DNA of 12,500 bases. It comes from Neocallimastix lanati (nom. inval.) (Eukaryota; Neocallimastigomycota; Neocallimastigomycetes; Neocallimastigales; Neocallimastigaceae). Positions 1-8,492 of the stretch are shown in pieces (the first letter of the stretch is position 1; each line of letters starts with the position of its first letter). The stretch lies in assembly GCA_016946835.1 (NCBI GenBank), contig JACVTC010000051.1, forward strand, positions 812,501 through 825,000, read 5' to 3'. Made by a program: the position numbers and the translations under genes. The notes under the pieces were generated by a model. That model was given only the letters and a program-made list of their open reading frames with translations. It had not been told where the DNA came from and did not search any database.

Positions 1-1042
1 TTTAAACTGTTAACATCCACAATTGATTCTATCCATTCGGTTTTTAATGTCCTTTCATTAATGGTATTACAATTAGAAAGTGCTTTATCCAATGGAGTTA
101 AAAGAACTACCTTTTTCATTTGTAAATGCATGAACTGAGAAATATTATTAATTGTGTATTGTTTTGCAGATAATTCCAAAAGCTTCATGACATAGTATGA
201 TGTAATTAATAATGAAGAAGTTTCATAATATTCATGATATATATGAGCACTTTCATATTTTACATTATTAGTATACATTTGAAGAAGACGGATAAAAATA
301 CCAATAGTGGAATAAATCCAAATAATCCATGAAGAAATACTTAAAATAACAATACGATTAATACGATGATTTTTTTCTTTTCCTTCATTATTTGAATGAA
401 GTGAACATTGTAAATATTTATCATTAATGGAACGTTTTGAATCATGATTTAAACTTGATGACCTGACATCATCACTTGAAGAATAATAGCATTCACATTT
501 ATTAGATTTAATCATATTAAATGTGGTTTGATGAATTTCTTTTCCATAATAAAATTGAACTGGTATAGAAATAAGGATAATGAATAAGCATTCTAAATGT
601 AAATTTAAATTAATATAGGAGTTATTTGTAATATAATTAAACCAACTAAACAAATATGGCGTAATAAAGCTAAGAATAGTTAATATACAACATATTCCAA
701 AACATTTTTCGATTTTTGAACTAAGAGTAATATGTTTATCCATAATTCTTTTTGACTTTTTATCAATTTGATTTTTCATTTCAATATAATTAGTTTGAGA
801 ATGATTTGCTATTTCCATATTATCTGAACTATTACCCATATATTCAGTACTAGAAGATGAAGAATTTACTGAATGTGCATAATTATTAGAGCAAAGTAAA
901 TTAAGTTCATCTGAATCCGAATTATAACCTTAATATTATAATAATAATAGTAATAATATTAATTAATAAAAAACAAAAAAATAAAATAAAATAAAATAAA
1001 ATAAAATAAAAATTAAAATTAAAATTAAAATTAAAATTAAAA

Positions 1043-1094
<52 letters not shown>

Positions 1095-3391
1095 TGAATG
1101 AATATATATAATTAATATTTGAAAAAGTTTAAAATAATAAAATAATTATTATATTATATTATATTTATTATATTATTATTACTAATTTTTTTTTATAATA
1201 ATAATAATTATTATTATTAGTACTATTATTTATTATTATTACTATTATTTATTATTATTATTATTACTAGTATTTATTATTATTATTATTACTTTTATTT
1301 ATTATTATTATTATTATTTATTATTATTATTATTTATTTATTATTTATTATTATTATTATTATTATTATTTATTATTTATTATTATTTATTATTATTATT
1401 ATTATTACTATTATTTATTATTATTACTATTTATTATTTATTATTATAACTTACATATTTCTGTTTTTTCTGTTTCATCTTGTTCTGATAGAAGTAAATT
1501 TGAAGTCGTTCTAGAATCTTCACTTTTATCTAAAGAAATATTATATAAGGGATCCATGGAATCATTCATATTATTAATTACTAAACTAAGAATATATTTC
1601 TCCTCATCCTTACTAAGACGACGAAATGAATCCGATATTGCTGAAGCATCAAAATGATAAATTTTCATTTCATTTATTATATCTTTAACTGAAATTTGAT
1701 AAGAATTATATATTACGGTGCATTCTTTTTTCATAAAATCAAATTTAACAGGACTTTTTATTCCTGAAATTTTTAATAATTTTGATTCTAAAAACATAGC
1801 TTCCGATGCTCTATTTAATTTGGGTAATATAAATGAGATAGTATGTAATGAAATTTTTTTGGTATCATCAATATTTTCTAAATTCTTAAAAGATGTTGAA
1901 TTTCTATTTACTTTTTCTAAATTAGAAAAAGTTAAATCTTCTTAGCATTAATCATAAGATATATAAAAAAAAAAAAAAAAAAAAATATTATAATAATTAT
2001 AATGTATAATATTAATAAAACAATTAAAGTTAATAATTGATTATTATAAGTTATTATCCTAAATAATATTCGTCATAAATATATATATATATTAATAATA
2101 ATAATAATAATAAATATATAATATATATATTATTATTATTATTATATTATTATGGTATTATCAAATTAAAAATTTGATAAAAGATAAATAGTTAACACTT
2201 ACTTTCCATTTGAATTCTATTAATATTTATATTTAATTCATTTAATATTAAATTAATATCATCAAAAATAAAACATTCTGCTGATTCATGATAATTAAAA
2301 ATCATTGAAAAGCGACTTATTTTTGAATTTATTGTATTATTTGTATTACTACTATTATTATTATTACTATTATTATTGTTGTTGTTGTTGTTGTTGTTGT
2401 TATTTAATTCAATCCAAGGTTGTTGTATAAATTGAATGGTTTGAATATCAATTTGTTCAAATAAATATTGACTTATATAATTTTTTAGCCAAAGTATGCA
2501 ATCATTACAATCTGAATGACATATACCTGAAATAATTTTATTGTTAATACTGTTTCCTTCTGGAACACATGAAAGTTCAAGGAGAGCACTTTTATTATAT
2601 TTATTTTGATACTTGATGCTTGACATAATATCTCGATCTTGATCTTTTGATGAATTTAAAAATTCATCAATAAAATCATCATTACTATCCATTTCATGAT
2701 TAATCTCATTATTTTCACTAATTAATTCATTGATCGAAGGATTTTCATAAGTAGTAGTACTTATTTTTTCATTTGTAGTATGACTACACGTTACTCTAAT
2801 ATATGGGGAAGTAATAGTCTCCAAAATATTTAATCCACTTTGAGATATAACATTTTTGATTAATAGTACATTTGTAAAATCTGGATTATATTTAACTTTT
2901 ATTTGACTTGTTAATAATGATATATGAACACTCGAAACAATAGATGGTGATATATAAAATGAAGGGTTTAAAAATGGATATTCATGAATATCACCTAATG
3001 ATGCAGTATCTAGTATATCCAAAGAATTTTTTTGATTTTGTGAATTTTCAAAACAAATAAGATTCTTTTGTTCAATTCCATTATTATTTATATATTCTTT
3101 ATAATGATATTGGTATTCCTTAAAATCTTCTTCATTTCCTAAACCTGGTATAGAATATAATGTTTTCTTTAAAGTTTCTAACTTTTCTGAAGGAAAATTA
3201 TTTAATTCGTCTTTATCGAAATTAAAAGTAATATACTTTGTTTTCCATATTGTTTTATTTCTCGTTGATAATGAATTTCCTTGTATTAAATTTTTTTGGA
3301 TATCTTTTCTTTCTTTTCCATAATTTTCAATTTTATAATTAAATATTGAATGAAATTTTGGTAAAGAATTATTACATATATGATATTCCAT
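1..3391 (-). CDS. P1B-type (copper-transporting) P-type ATPase, 5' part of gene, three exons, runs off the left edge
   Basis: Spliced model: exon 1 3391-2203, exon 2 1940-1455, exon 3 928 to beyond 1. This gives about 867 residues with no internal stop. The family exports Cu(I) using ATP across a secretory or plasma membrane. HMA-like regions lie at about 50-195 (no CxxC; half-domains split by a long insert), 270-392 (C291, C295 and C298, forming a CNDC site) and 427-500 (no CxxC). Membrane helices are at about 635-655, 672-687 (IPVQFYYG, matching the family's PVQF motif), 750-773 and 792-812 (YYETSSLLIT, then LLELSAK). After these, FMHLQ (824-828) and a stretch resembling the start of the actuator domain follow. 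The TGE, CPC and DKTG motifs would lie beyond the window. Odd points are an Asn run inside HMA2 and a loop of about 60 residues between helices 2 and 3, where relatives have a short loop and a Met-Asp before helix 3 (here Ile-Asn). The start is the first ATG of the open frame, with A/T-rich DNA upstream. Family call is good; metal specificity is inferred. Confidence 0.82.
981..1092. repeat. A-rich microsatellites in intron 2: (ATAAA)6, (AAATT)n, (TAA)16
   Basis: Read directly: six ATAAA units at 981-1010, then AAATT-type pentamers to about 1044, then sixteen uninterrupted TAA triplets at 1045-1092. All sit inside intron 2 of the ATPase gene. Confidence 0.9.
1190..1447. repeat. Degenerate (TTA)n / (TTATTTA)n array in intron 2
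   Basis: About 250 bases made nearly only of TTA and TTATT units, with occasional C or G interruptions (ACTATT, ACTAGT). It reaches within a few bases of the intron 2 donor. It is the reverse complement in kind of the TAA array at 1045-1092 and could pair with it in the transcript. Confidence 0.85.
1941..2202 (-). other. Intron 1 of the P1B ATPase gene (262 nt)
   Basis: On the minus strand the donor is GTAAGT (2202-2197) and the acceptor is TAAG ending at 1941. Reading straight on from exon 1 hits a stop within four codons. Joining 2203 to 1940 keeps one frame, with a phase-1 split codon (A + AA, Lys397). The intron is A/T only for long stretches and contains an (AAT)n array facing an (ATT)n array (about 2092-2155), plus a long A tract at about 1967-1985. 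Branch point not identified with confidence. Confidence 0.75.
2327..2404 (-). repeat. Asn-codon repeat inside the second HMA-like domain
   Basis: On the minus strand 26 codons (residues 330-355) are nearly all Asn, starting with twelve Asn in a row (2369-2404) and then mixed Asn/Ser/Thr. AAC and AAT triplets are both used. The run interrupts the HMA2 region between its CNDC half and the later strand-helix half (about 358-390), so it is probably a flexible loop insertion. Confidence 0.85.
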
Positions 3392-3969
3392 TTTATATAA
3401 TACTTTATTCAGTTAAAAAATAAAAAATTAAAAATTTTATTTTTTAGTTTTCCTTTTAATATCTAGTATTATTATTAAATAATTATGATAATAGAAAAAT
3501 ATATAATATAATATAATATAATAAAATCCCCCGAAAATTTACTACTTTTATAAATTAGTTTTCTTATTTCACTTAATTTAATTCTATCAAAAAATATATA
3601 CTATAGCTTTTTTTTTTTTTTTTTTTTTTTCTTGTACTTTTATTAATATGTTAATTATTAATATAATTATATATTTATTATAAATATAAAAATTAAAAAA
3701 ATATATATGTAAGTATAAATAAAAATATTAAATATTATAATTATTACAATTATATAATATTTAAATTTACTTTATTATATTTTTTTATTTATATTTATTA
3801 ATCTCTATAATTTTTATTTAATAGTTTATATAATTTTATATAATAAAATCCTGAATATTTAATTCATTAAACTTTTTTTTAAAACAAAAAAAAAAAAAAA
3901 AAGTGTTTTAATTTTTAAAAATTATTTTTATTTTCCTTCTTCTTTGTATATGAATATTTTTCCATTAAA

Positions 3970-4002
3970 TTGAGCAAATATTGAACAAATATTGTACAAA
4001 TT
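3970..4002. repeat. Three 11-bp direct repeats (TTGARCAAATA type)
   Basis: Three adjoining 11-mers, TTGAGCAAATA, TTGAACAAATA and TTGTACAAATT, differ at one or two bases each. They lie about 580 bases upstream of the ATPase start codon. No function is assigned; they stand out only because of their G/C content and regular phasing. Confidence 0.6.
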
Positions 4003-5824
4003 TTATTAATTTTTTTTTTGAATATTTAATTAACTTTTATACATTAATTACTTTTGTTAATAAATTTTATTTTTAAATTTTTATTTTCTTTGTTTTAAAT
4101 ATTAAAATCTTTTATTTTTCTTCTTTAATTACTTTTTAATTTTTTTTTTTTTTTTCCTTGTATAATATACAAGTTTATATTAATTTTTTTTTTTTTTTTC
4201 TTAAAAAAAAAAAGATAATGAAAAAAATAAAAAAAAAATGAATAAAAGAAAAATAATAAATAATTATATATATTTATTATTTATCTTTTATCTTTTCAAA
4301 ATTCTATTTTTTTTTTCTTTTTTTTTTTTTGATAATTTTGAATCAGAAGTTTAAAAAAAATTTTGATAAAGAAAATATTAATTAAAAAAAAAATAAAAAA
4401 AAAATAATAATGAAATGGGTTAAATATTAAAAAAAATAATAATAAAAAAAAAAAAAAAAAAAAAGAATAAAAATAAGAAATATATTAAATAAATACAATA
4501 AGAATATTAAATTAATAATAAATAATTATTAAATAAATATTAAATAAATAAGTATTTAAAAAAATATCAAATAAATAGATAATATTAAATATTAAATATT
4601 AAATAAACTATATAATATTTAAAAAAAATAAAGATTGAAAAATTAATAAAAAAATTTTGAAATTTTAAATTTAAATTAATATATGTGTTCAATATATTGC
4701 ACTATACTCTTACAAATTTACTACTTTAATATATATTATAATTTAATAATATATTGTTTAGATCCTATTTAATTTATTTATAATATTAAAAAAAAAAAAT
4801 TATATATAAAAAAAGGAGAAAAAAAAAAATTTTTTTGGATTAATTAACGATTATAAGTTAATAATAAACTAATTTAAAAAAAAAAAAAAAAAAAGATTTA
4901 ATGGTAAAAAAAAAAAATTAATATAAAATATAAGTTAACATTTGATCTATACATTTTCATTATTAAATAAAAAAAAAAAATATTATTAATATTAATAAAT
5001 GTATTATTTCATTAGTATAGGTAGAGTTACATTTAAATGTTTTAAAACAATTTTAATTCTATAATTACCACTAATACTTTTTTATTTTTTTAATTATTAA
5101 TTATTAATTATATAATAATATTTTTTTTTCTCTTTCCTTAAAATTATTTTATTCAGTTAATCTTATTAATATATTCTAATGTTTAATTATCTATCTATCT
5201 ATTAATGTATAACAAATATGAAGATAAATATATCTTTTTTTTATAAATAGTTCATAAAAAAATTTTATTAAAATTAAAATGATATGATATAATTTATTGG
5301 AAAATATAAAATATTTTTTTTTTTGATACATAAAAAAATGATAATATCTAAGATTTAATAAATAATGTAAAAATTAATAAAATTTTAGTATGATAAGCAT
5401 TTACCAATTATAATTTTATTGATTCATATATTTTTTGTTGTTGTTTAGATTAAATTTTAATATATGCATGCTTTTTTTTTTTTATGTTTGTTTGTTTTTT
5501 ATTAGTAATTCAATTATAAATATAAATATATATATATAAATTTAATTAAGAAATTAGATTTCATATATTTTAATGAAAAAAAAAAAAAAAAAAAAAGATA
5601 AACTTTTTTTTCTTTTTAAACTTTATCACTGTTTGTGTTTTTTTTGGATAATTACATTTAAATTTTAAATTATGTACAATAAAATGATTACGTATTATCC
5701 TTCGTAATAATAATTAATAATAAATAAAATAAAATAAATTTTGAATGGCTATCATTGTATTAATAAATAATGTACATTTTCATATTTATGTTAACAAACC
5801 AATGATATTAAAATAATTTCGTTT

Positions 5825-5840
5825 AAATGTAATTACATTT
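5825..5840. repeat. Perfect 16-bp palindrome AAATGTAATTACATTT
   Basis: Self-complementary 16-mer with no spacer in the A/T-rich spacer. It could be a binding site for a dimeric factor, or chance in such biased DNA. Confidence 0.5.
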
Positions 5841-6265
5841 ACTTTGTATTTAAATTATAAAAAAATGAAATTTTTATATTCTTATTATTCTTATTTACTA
5901 CTAGTTTTATTATTATTAAATTATTTATATTTATATTATTGCTTATTATATATTAAACATTTACAAAAAAAAAAAAATTGTTAAATATATTTTTTAATAA
6001 AATAAAAAAAAAGAAAATAAAATAAAATAAAAGATTTTAATCAAATTTGTTTCATATTTAAAAATATATATATATATAATACCAATTCTTAAAAAATAAT
6101 AATCTTTTTTTTTATTTTAATTTATATTATAAATAAAAAACAAAAAACAAAGATTCTATTTTATATAAATATGCTTTATATTAAAATTTACTAAATGCTA
6201 TTTATTTAATTTGGAAAAGGTTAGGATTTATATATAAAAAGCGTATAATTTTAGTTTTATTATAA

Positions 6266-6735
6266 GGAATATGTTGCATTTCGTAATATGGCTTTATATA
6301 AAATTATGTGTATATTAATAAATTGTTTAAATAAATGTGGCTTGTATTATTTTTAATAAATAAATAATAGAATAATGAAATAATATTTAATAATATTTAA
6401 TAACATTTAATTTTATTTTACTTATTTTTTAATGGTTAAAAATAAATTATATTTAATTTTTTATTATTTATTTATTTATTTATTTAATTTTTTATAATTT
6501 ATATTATAAATAATATCTTTATAAGTAAATTTTTTGATGTTCAAAATTCAAAAAAAAAAAAAAAAAAAAAAAAAAAATTAACCCATTTATATTTATTCTT
6601 ATTTTTATTTATTCCTATTTTTATTTGTTTATTTATTTATTTGCATCATTTAAAAAAGATAAAAATGTGGTGCGTTATATTGAGAATTAAATTAAATTTA
6701 TATTTAAAAGTCACCTTCTGAAATGTAAAACTCCC
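6266..6735. mobile_element. TIR element I, non-autonomous DNA transposon copy (470 bp)
   Basis: The left end (6266-6297) reads GGAATATGTTGCATTTCG and continues to a GGC-TTAT stretch. The right end (6710-6735) ends GAAATGTAAAACTCCC. Both align, with a few differences and small gaps, to the arms of the clean foldback element at 9085-9167. The inside matches element II in the same order: a short A/T segment with ATAAATAAATA, a TTTAATAATATTTAAT segment, a 28-base A tract (6550-6577), TTAACCC, T/A-rich pentamers, and a motif like GTGGTGCGTTA near the right arm. Flanks TTATAA and TTATAG may be a worn target duplication. It encodes no protein. Confidence 0.6.
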
Positions 6736-6859
6736 TTATAGTTTAAGTTTTATTATATAATAAATAAATAAAATGTTATATGTTCATGCTGGGAGTGTTG
6801 TGGCATACTTAAATAAATCGTTTATATAAAAGTGTCTTATATTATATTTAATAAATAAA

Positions 6860-7354
6860 TACCATTTTAAAGATACATTTTAATAATTTTTGTTAAAATA
6901 ATAAAAAAAATCATAATAAAATAATATTTAATTTTTAAATATATATTTAATACTTTTTTGTTAAAATAATAATAAAAAAAAAAATATTAATTTTAAAAAT
7001 ATATTTTAATGTTCTTTGTTAATAAAAAAATAATATTTAATAATATTTAATTTTAAAGTATTTAAGTTTAAAAATATATTTTAATGTTCTTTGTTAATAA
7101 AAAAATAATATTTAATAATATTTAATTTTAAAGTATTTAAGTTTAAAAATATATTTTAATGTTTTTTGTTAAATTAATAAAAAAATAATATTTAATAAAA
7201 TTTAATTTTAAAGTATATATTTTTAAAGTATATATTTTATTATTTTTTTTTGTTAAAATAATAAAAAGATAATATTTAATAATATTTAATTTTAAAAATA
7301 TATTAAATATTTTTTTTTAAAATAATAAAAAAATATTTAATGACATTTAATTTT
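6860..7354. repeat. Tandem array of about 75-bp units inside element II
   Basis: Units recur at 6992-7066 and 7067-7141 (75 bp each, essentially identical), and 7142 to about 7225 (extended by small insertions). More diverged units lie on both sides, anchored by TTGTTAAAATAAT-like segments with spacings of 68, 58, 84 and about 63. Each unit contains TTTTTTGTTAA, then TAATATTTAATAATATTTAAT, then TTTTAAAG. Element I has about one such unit, so the array accounts for much of the size difference. Confidence 0.85.
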
Positions 7355-7381
7355 AAAGACATAAATTACATTTATGTCTTT
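7355..7381. repeat. Perfect 11-bp inverted repeat, 5-nt spacer
   Basis: AAAGACATAAA (7355-7365) and TTTATGTCTTT (7371-7381) are exact reverse complements around TTACA. It directly follows the last unit of the tandem array in element II and ends in a T run. It might form a hairpin in RNA or cruciform in DNA. Confidence 0.7.
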
Positions 7382-7482
7382 TTTTAATTTATAATAATTT
7401 GTTCTTTTTCTTTATTTGTTTCATTTACTTCTTTTTAAAGTTACAATTATAAATAAAAGTATTTAGAGAAAATTTTTTTGAT

Positions 7483-7521
<39 letters not shown>

Positions 7522-8105
7522 AACCCTTTCATATTTATTTTTAGTTTTATTTATTTACAATTATTTAATAAAAAAGTGAGGCGTTAAATTACGAATTAAA
7601 TTTTATTTATACGCCATGTTCCCAAATGCAATACATTCGTTCATTCTAATTCCATATTAAATAGTTTATTGATTATGAAATTAGATTTTAATATATAAAG
7701 ACTTATTTAATTACTATAAATTTTCATATTATATAAGTATCTGTTTATGTTAGAAAAATAAGATTTAAGATCATATTAAGTCAACTTTGTTTATTATTGT
7801 AACAAATCTTAATGTTACTTAAGATTGTTATAAGGTTTTTTACACAAAAGGTTCTCGACACTAAAGTAATTCAAAATATGTTTTATTAAAATAAGTTTTT
7901 TTATTAGTAAAAATATAAATTATTATTTTATTAATTAATCATTGTAATATTTTAAATTACTTTAAAATTAATTAATAAAAGCACAAGTAAAAATATTTTA
8001 TTATGAAATTTTACACCTATTTATAGTTTTTCAGGAAAATTAATTATTTTAAGTTATCAGTTGTTATTAGTAATTATTAGAAATAAAAGAAAATTAAAGA
8101 AAATT

Positions 8106-8125
8106 AAAGAAAACAAGTTTTCTTT
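8106..8125. repeat. 9-bp inverted repeat in the LTR
   Basis: AAAGAAAAC (8106-8114) and GTTTTCTTT (8117-8125) are perfect reverse complements with a 2-nt spacer. It follows two direct copies of AAAGAAAATT. Perhaps part of an RNA hairpin in the LTR transcript. Confidence 0.6.
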
Positions 8126-8181
8126 CTAGAAAATGAATCTTAGATAAAAAATGATAAAAAATATTAATAAAATAGATTTTT

Positions 8182-8221
8182 CTAGTTTTATCGGTTCAAT
8201 TGTTTAACCGATAAACACTAG
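8182..8221. repeat. 15/16-bp inverted repeat in the LTR
   Basis: CTAGTTTTATCGGTT (8182-8196) pairs with AACCGATAAACACTAG (8206-8221) with a single bulged base and a 9-nt loop. The arms are rich in C/G compared with the surroundings, which makes chance less likely. Probably a structured element of the LTR RNA. Confidence 0.65.
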
Positions 8222-8270
8222 TAATTTCTTTAATATTCTAGTTATAATAAATAAAAAGTTATTAAAATTT

Positions 8271-8342
8271 GGAAAGAGTGGGTGTCAAACCCTAAGGGTT
8301 CAGCCCGATGGTTATGGTAACTTACCATTGAACCATAGTTAC
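8271..8342 (-). other. tRNA-like stretch with Pol III A-box and B-box matches, inside the LTR
   Basis: On the minus strand, TGGTTCAATGG (8335-8325) resembles a tRNA A box, and GGTTTGACACC (8291-8281) resembles a B box. Their starts are 44 nt apart, close to the spacing in an intronless tRNA gene. However, the bases that should form the acceptor stem (GTAACTA against TCTTTCC) do not pair, so this is not a functional tRNA gene. It could be a tRNA-derived fragment or chance similarity. Competing structures exist: AACCC-TAA-GGGTT (8289-8301), and ATGGTT pairing with AACCAT around GGTA/TACC. Confidence 0.3.
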
Positions 8343-8483
8343 TAATTTACTAGTTATGAGTTTCGTTACAATTATAAAGAATTACAAATAGTTAATTTTA
8401 CATGTTACATTGAAGTAAATTATGGCTTATATATTACATTAAATGTATTACATTTTAATACATTAAATATAATTATTCTAACA

Positions 8484-8492
8484 TTCCCCCTC
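8484..8492 (-). other. Polypurine tract of the copia-like element
   Basis: GAGGGGGAA on the minus strand directly precedes the LTR start TGTTAGAA. In LTR retrotransposons this tract primes plus-strand DNA synthesis next to the 3' LTR. Five consecutive G are exceptional in this window, supporting a functional origin. Confidence 0.6.

Larger units (their letters stand above)
929..1454 (-). other. Intron 2 of the P1B ATPase gene (526 nt)
   Basis: The minus-strand donor GTAAGT (1454-1449) and acceptor TAAG (ending at 929) join 1455 to 928 in frame, with a phase-1 split codon (T + GT, Cys559). The reading frame of exon 2 ends in a stop just past the donor, and exon 3 encodes the predicted membrane helices, so the join is needed. 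The interior is almost purely A/T microsatellite, with strong A-versus-T asymmetry between its two halves. Confidence 0.72.
3392..6265. other. A/T-rich intergenic region, no gene seen
   Basis: About 2.9 kb dominated by A and T homopolymers (for example T tracts at about 3609-3630 and 4140-4155, A tracts at about 3884-3902 and 4444-4464) and short A/T repeats. I found no reading frame with protein-like composition on either strand and no tRNA-like structure. The part next to 3391 must hold the promoter of the minus-strand ATPase gene, but no distinct element stands out. Confidence 0.7.
6791..7638. mobile_element. TIR element II, longer relative of element I (848 bp) with expanded tandem array
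   Basis: The left end begins GGGAGTGTTG at 6791, identical to the foldback element's terminus, then skips directly to TGGCATAC (an internal deletion of the arm). The right end is ATACGCC (7609-7615) followed by AAATGCAATACATTC, ending near 7638. The flanks GTTCATGCT (6782-6790) and GTTCATTCT (7639-7647) match at 8 of 9 positions and directly abut the termini, as a 9-bp target duplication would. The inside follows element I but carries about seven copies of a 58-84-bp unit and a 33-base A tract (7487-7519) followed by TTAACCC. No coding capacity. A 9-bp duplication would suit a Mutator-like family, but this is an inference. Confidence 0.6.
7748..8483 (-). mobile_element. LTR of a Ty1/copia-like retrotransposon (736 bp), element on the minus strand
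   Basis: The ends are TGTTAGAA at 7748 and TTCTAACA at 8483, an exact 8-bp inverted terminal repeat of the TG...CA kind that extends to 11 of 12 positions. Immediately beyond 8483 on the minus strand lies GAGGGGGAA, the polypurine tract that in such elements abuts the start of the 3' LTR. The LTR therefore reads 8483 to 7748, and the element body should lie at higher coordinates. The interior has several inverted repeats (8106-8125, 8182-8221, 8291-8303) and a tRNA-like stretch. No matching 5' LTR is in the window, so the copy is truncated or its other end lies elsewhere. The base just outside 7748 is preceded by GTTTA, the expected but untestable target duplicate. Confidence 0.62.

Noticed and set aside
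1718-1945. Plus-strand open frame of 75 codons
   Set aside because: It is the complement of exon 2 of the minus-strand ATPase, which has a clear HMA-like pattern and matching splice phases; the plus frame shows no family features.
3392-6265. Hidden small genes or RNA genes in the long A/T spacer
   Set aside because: I saw no protein-like composition, codon bias, tRNA boxes or strong G/C-containing stems, only homopolymers and short A/T repeats.
6860-7354. CRISPR-like array
   Set aside because: Units are adjacent or nearly so without unique spacers, are almost pure A/T, and lie within a eukaryotic transposon; this is a plain tandem repeat.
8289-8301. Telomere-type repeat AACCCTAAGGGTT
   Set aside because: Only one CCCTAA and one TTAGGG-like word in inverted order, inside an LTR; no tandem array, so a hairpin is the simpler reading.
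8271-8342. A functional tRNA gene on the minus strand
   Set aside because: A-box and B-box matches are present at suitable spacing, but the acceptor arm does not pair and the T arm has only three good pairs, so it is kept only as a tRNA-like stretch.
7748-8483. Solo LTR
   Set aside because: A polypurine tract and non-A/T-extreme sequence continue directly beyond the 8483 end and no target duplicate of GTTTA follows it, so internal element sequence is present.
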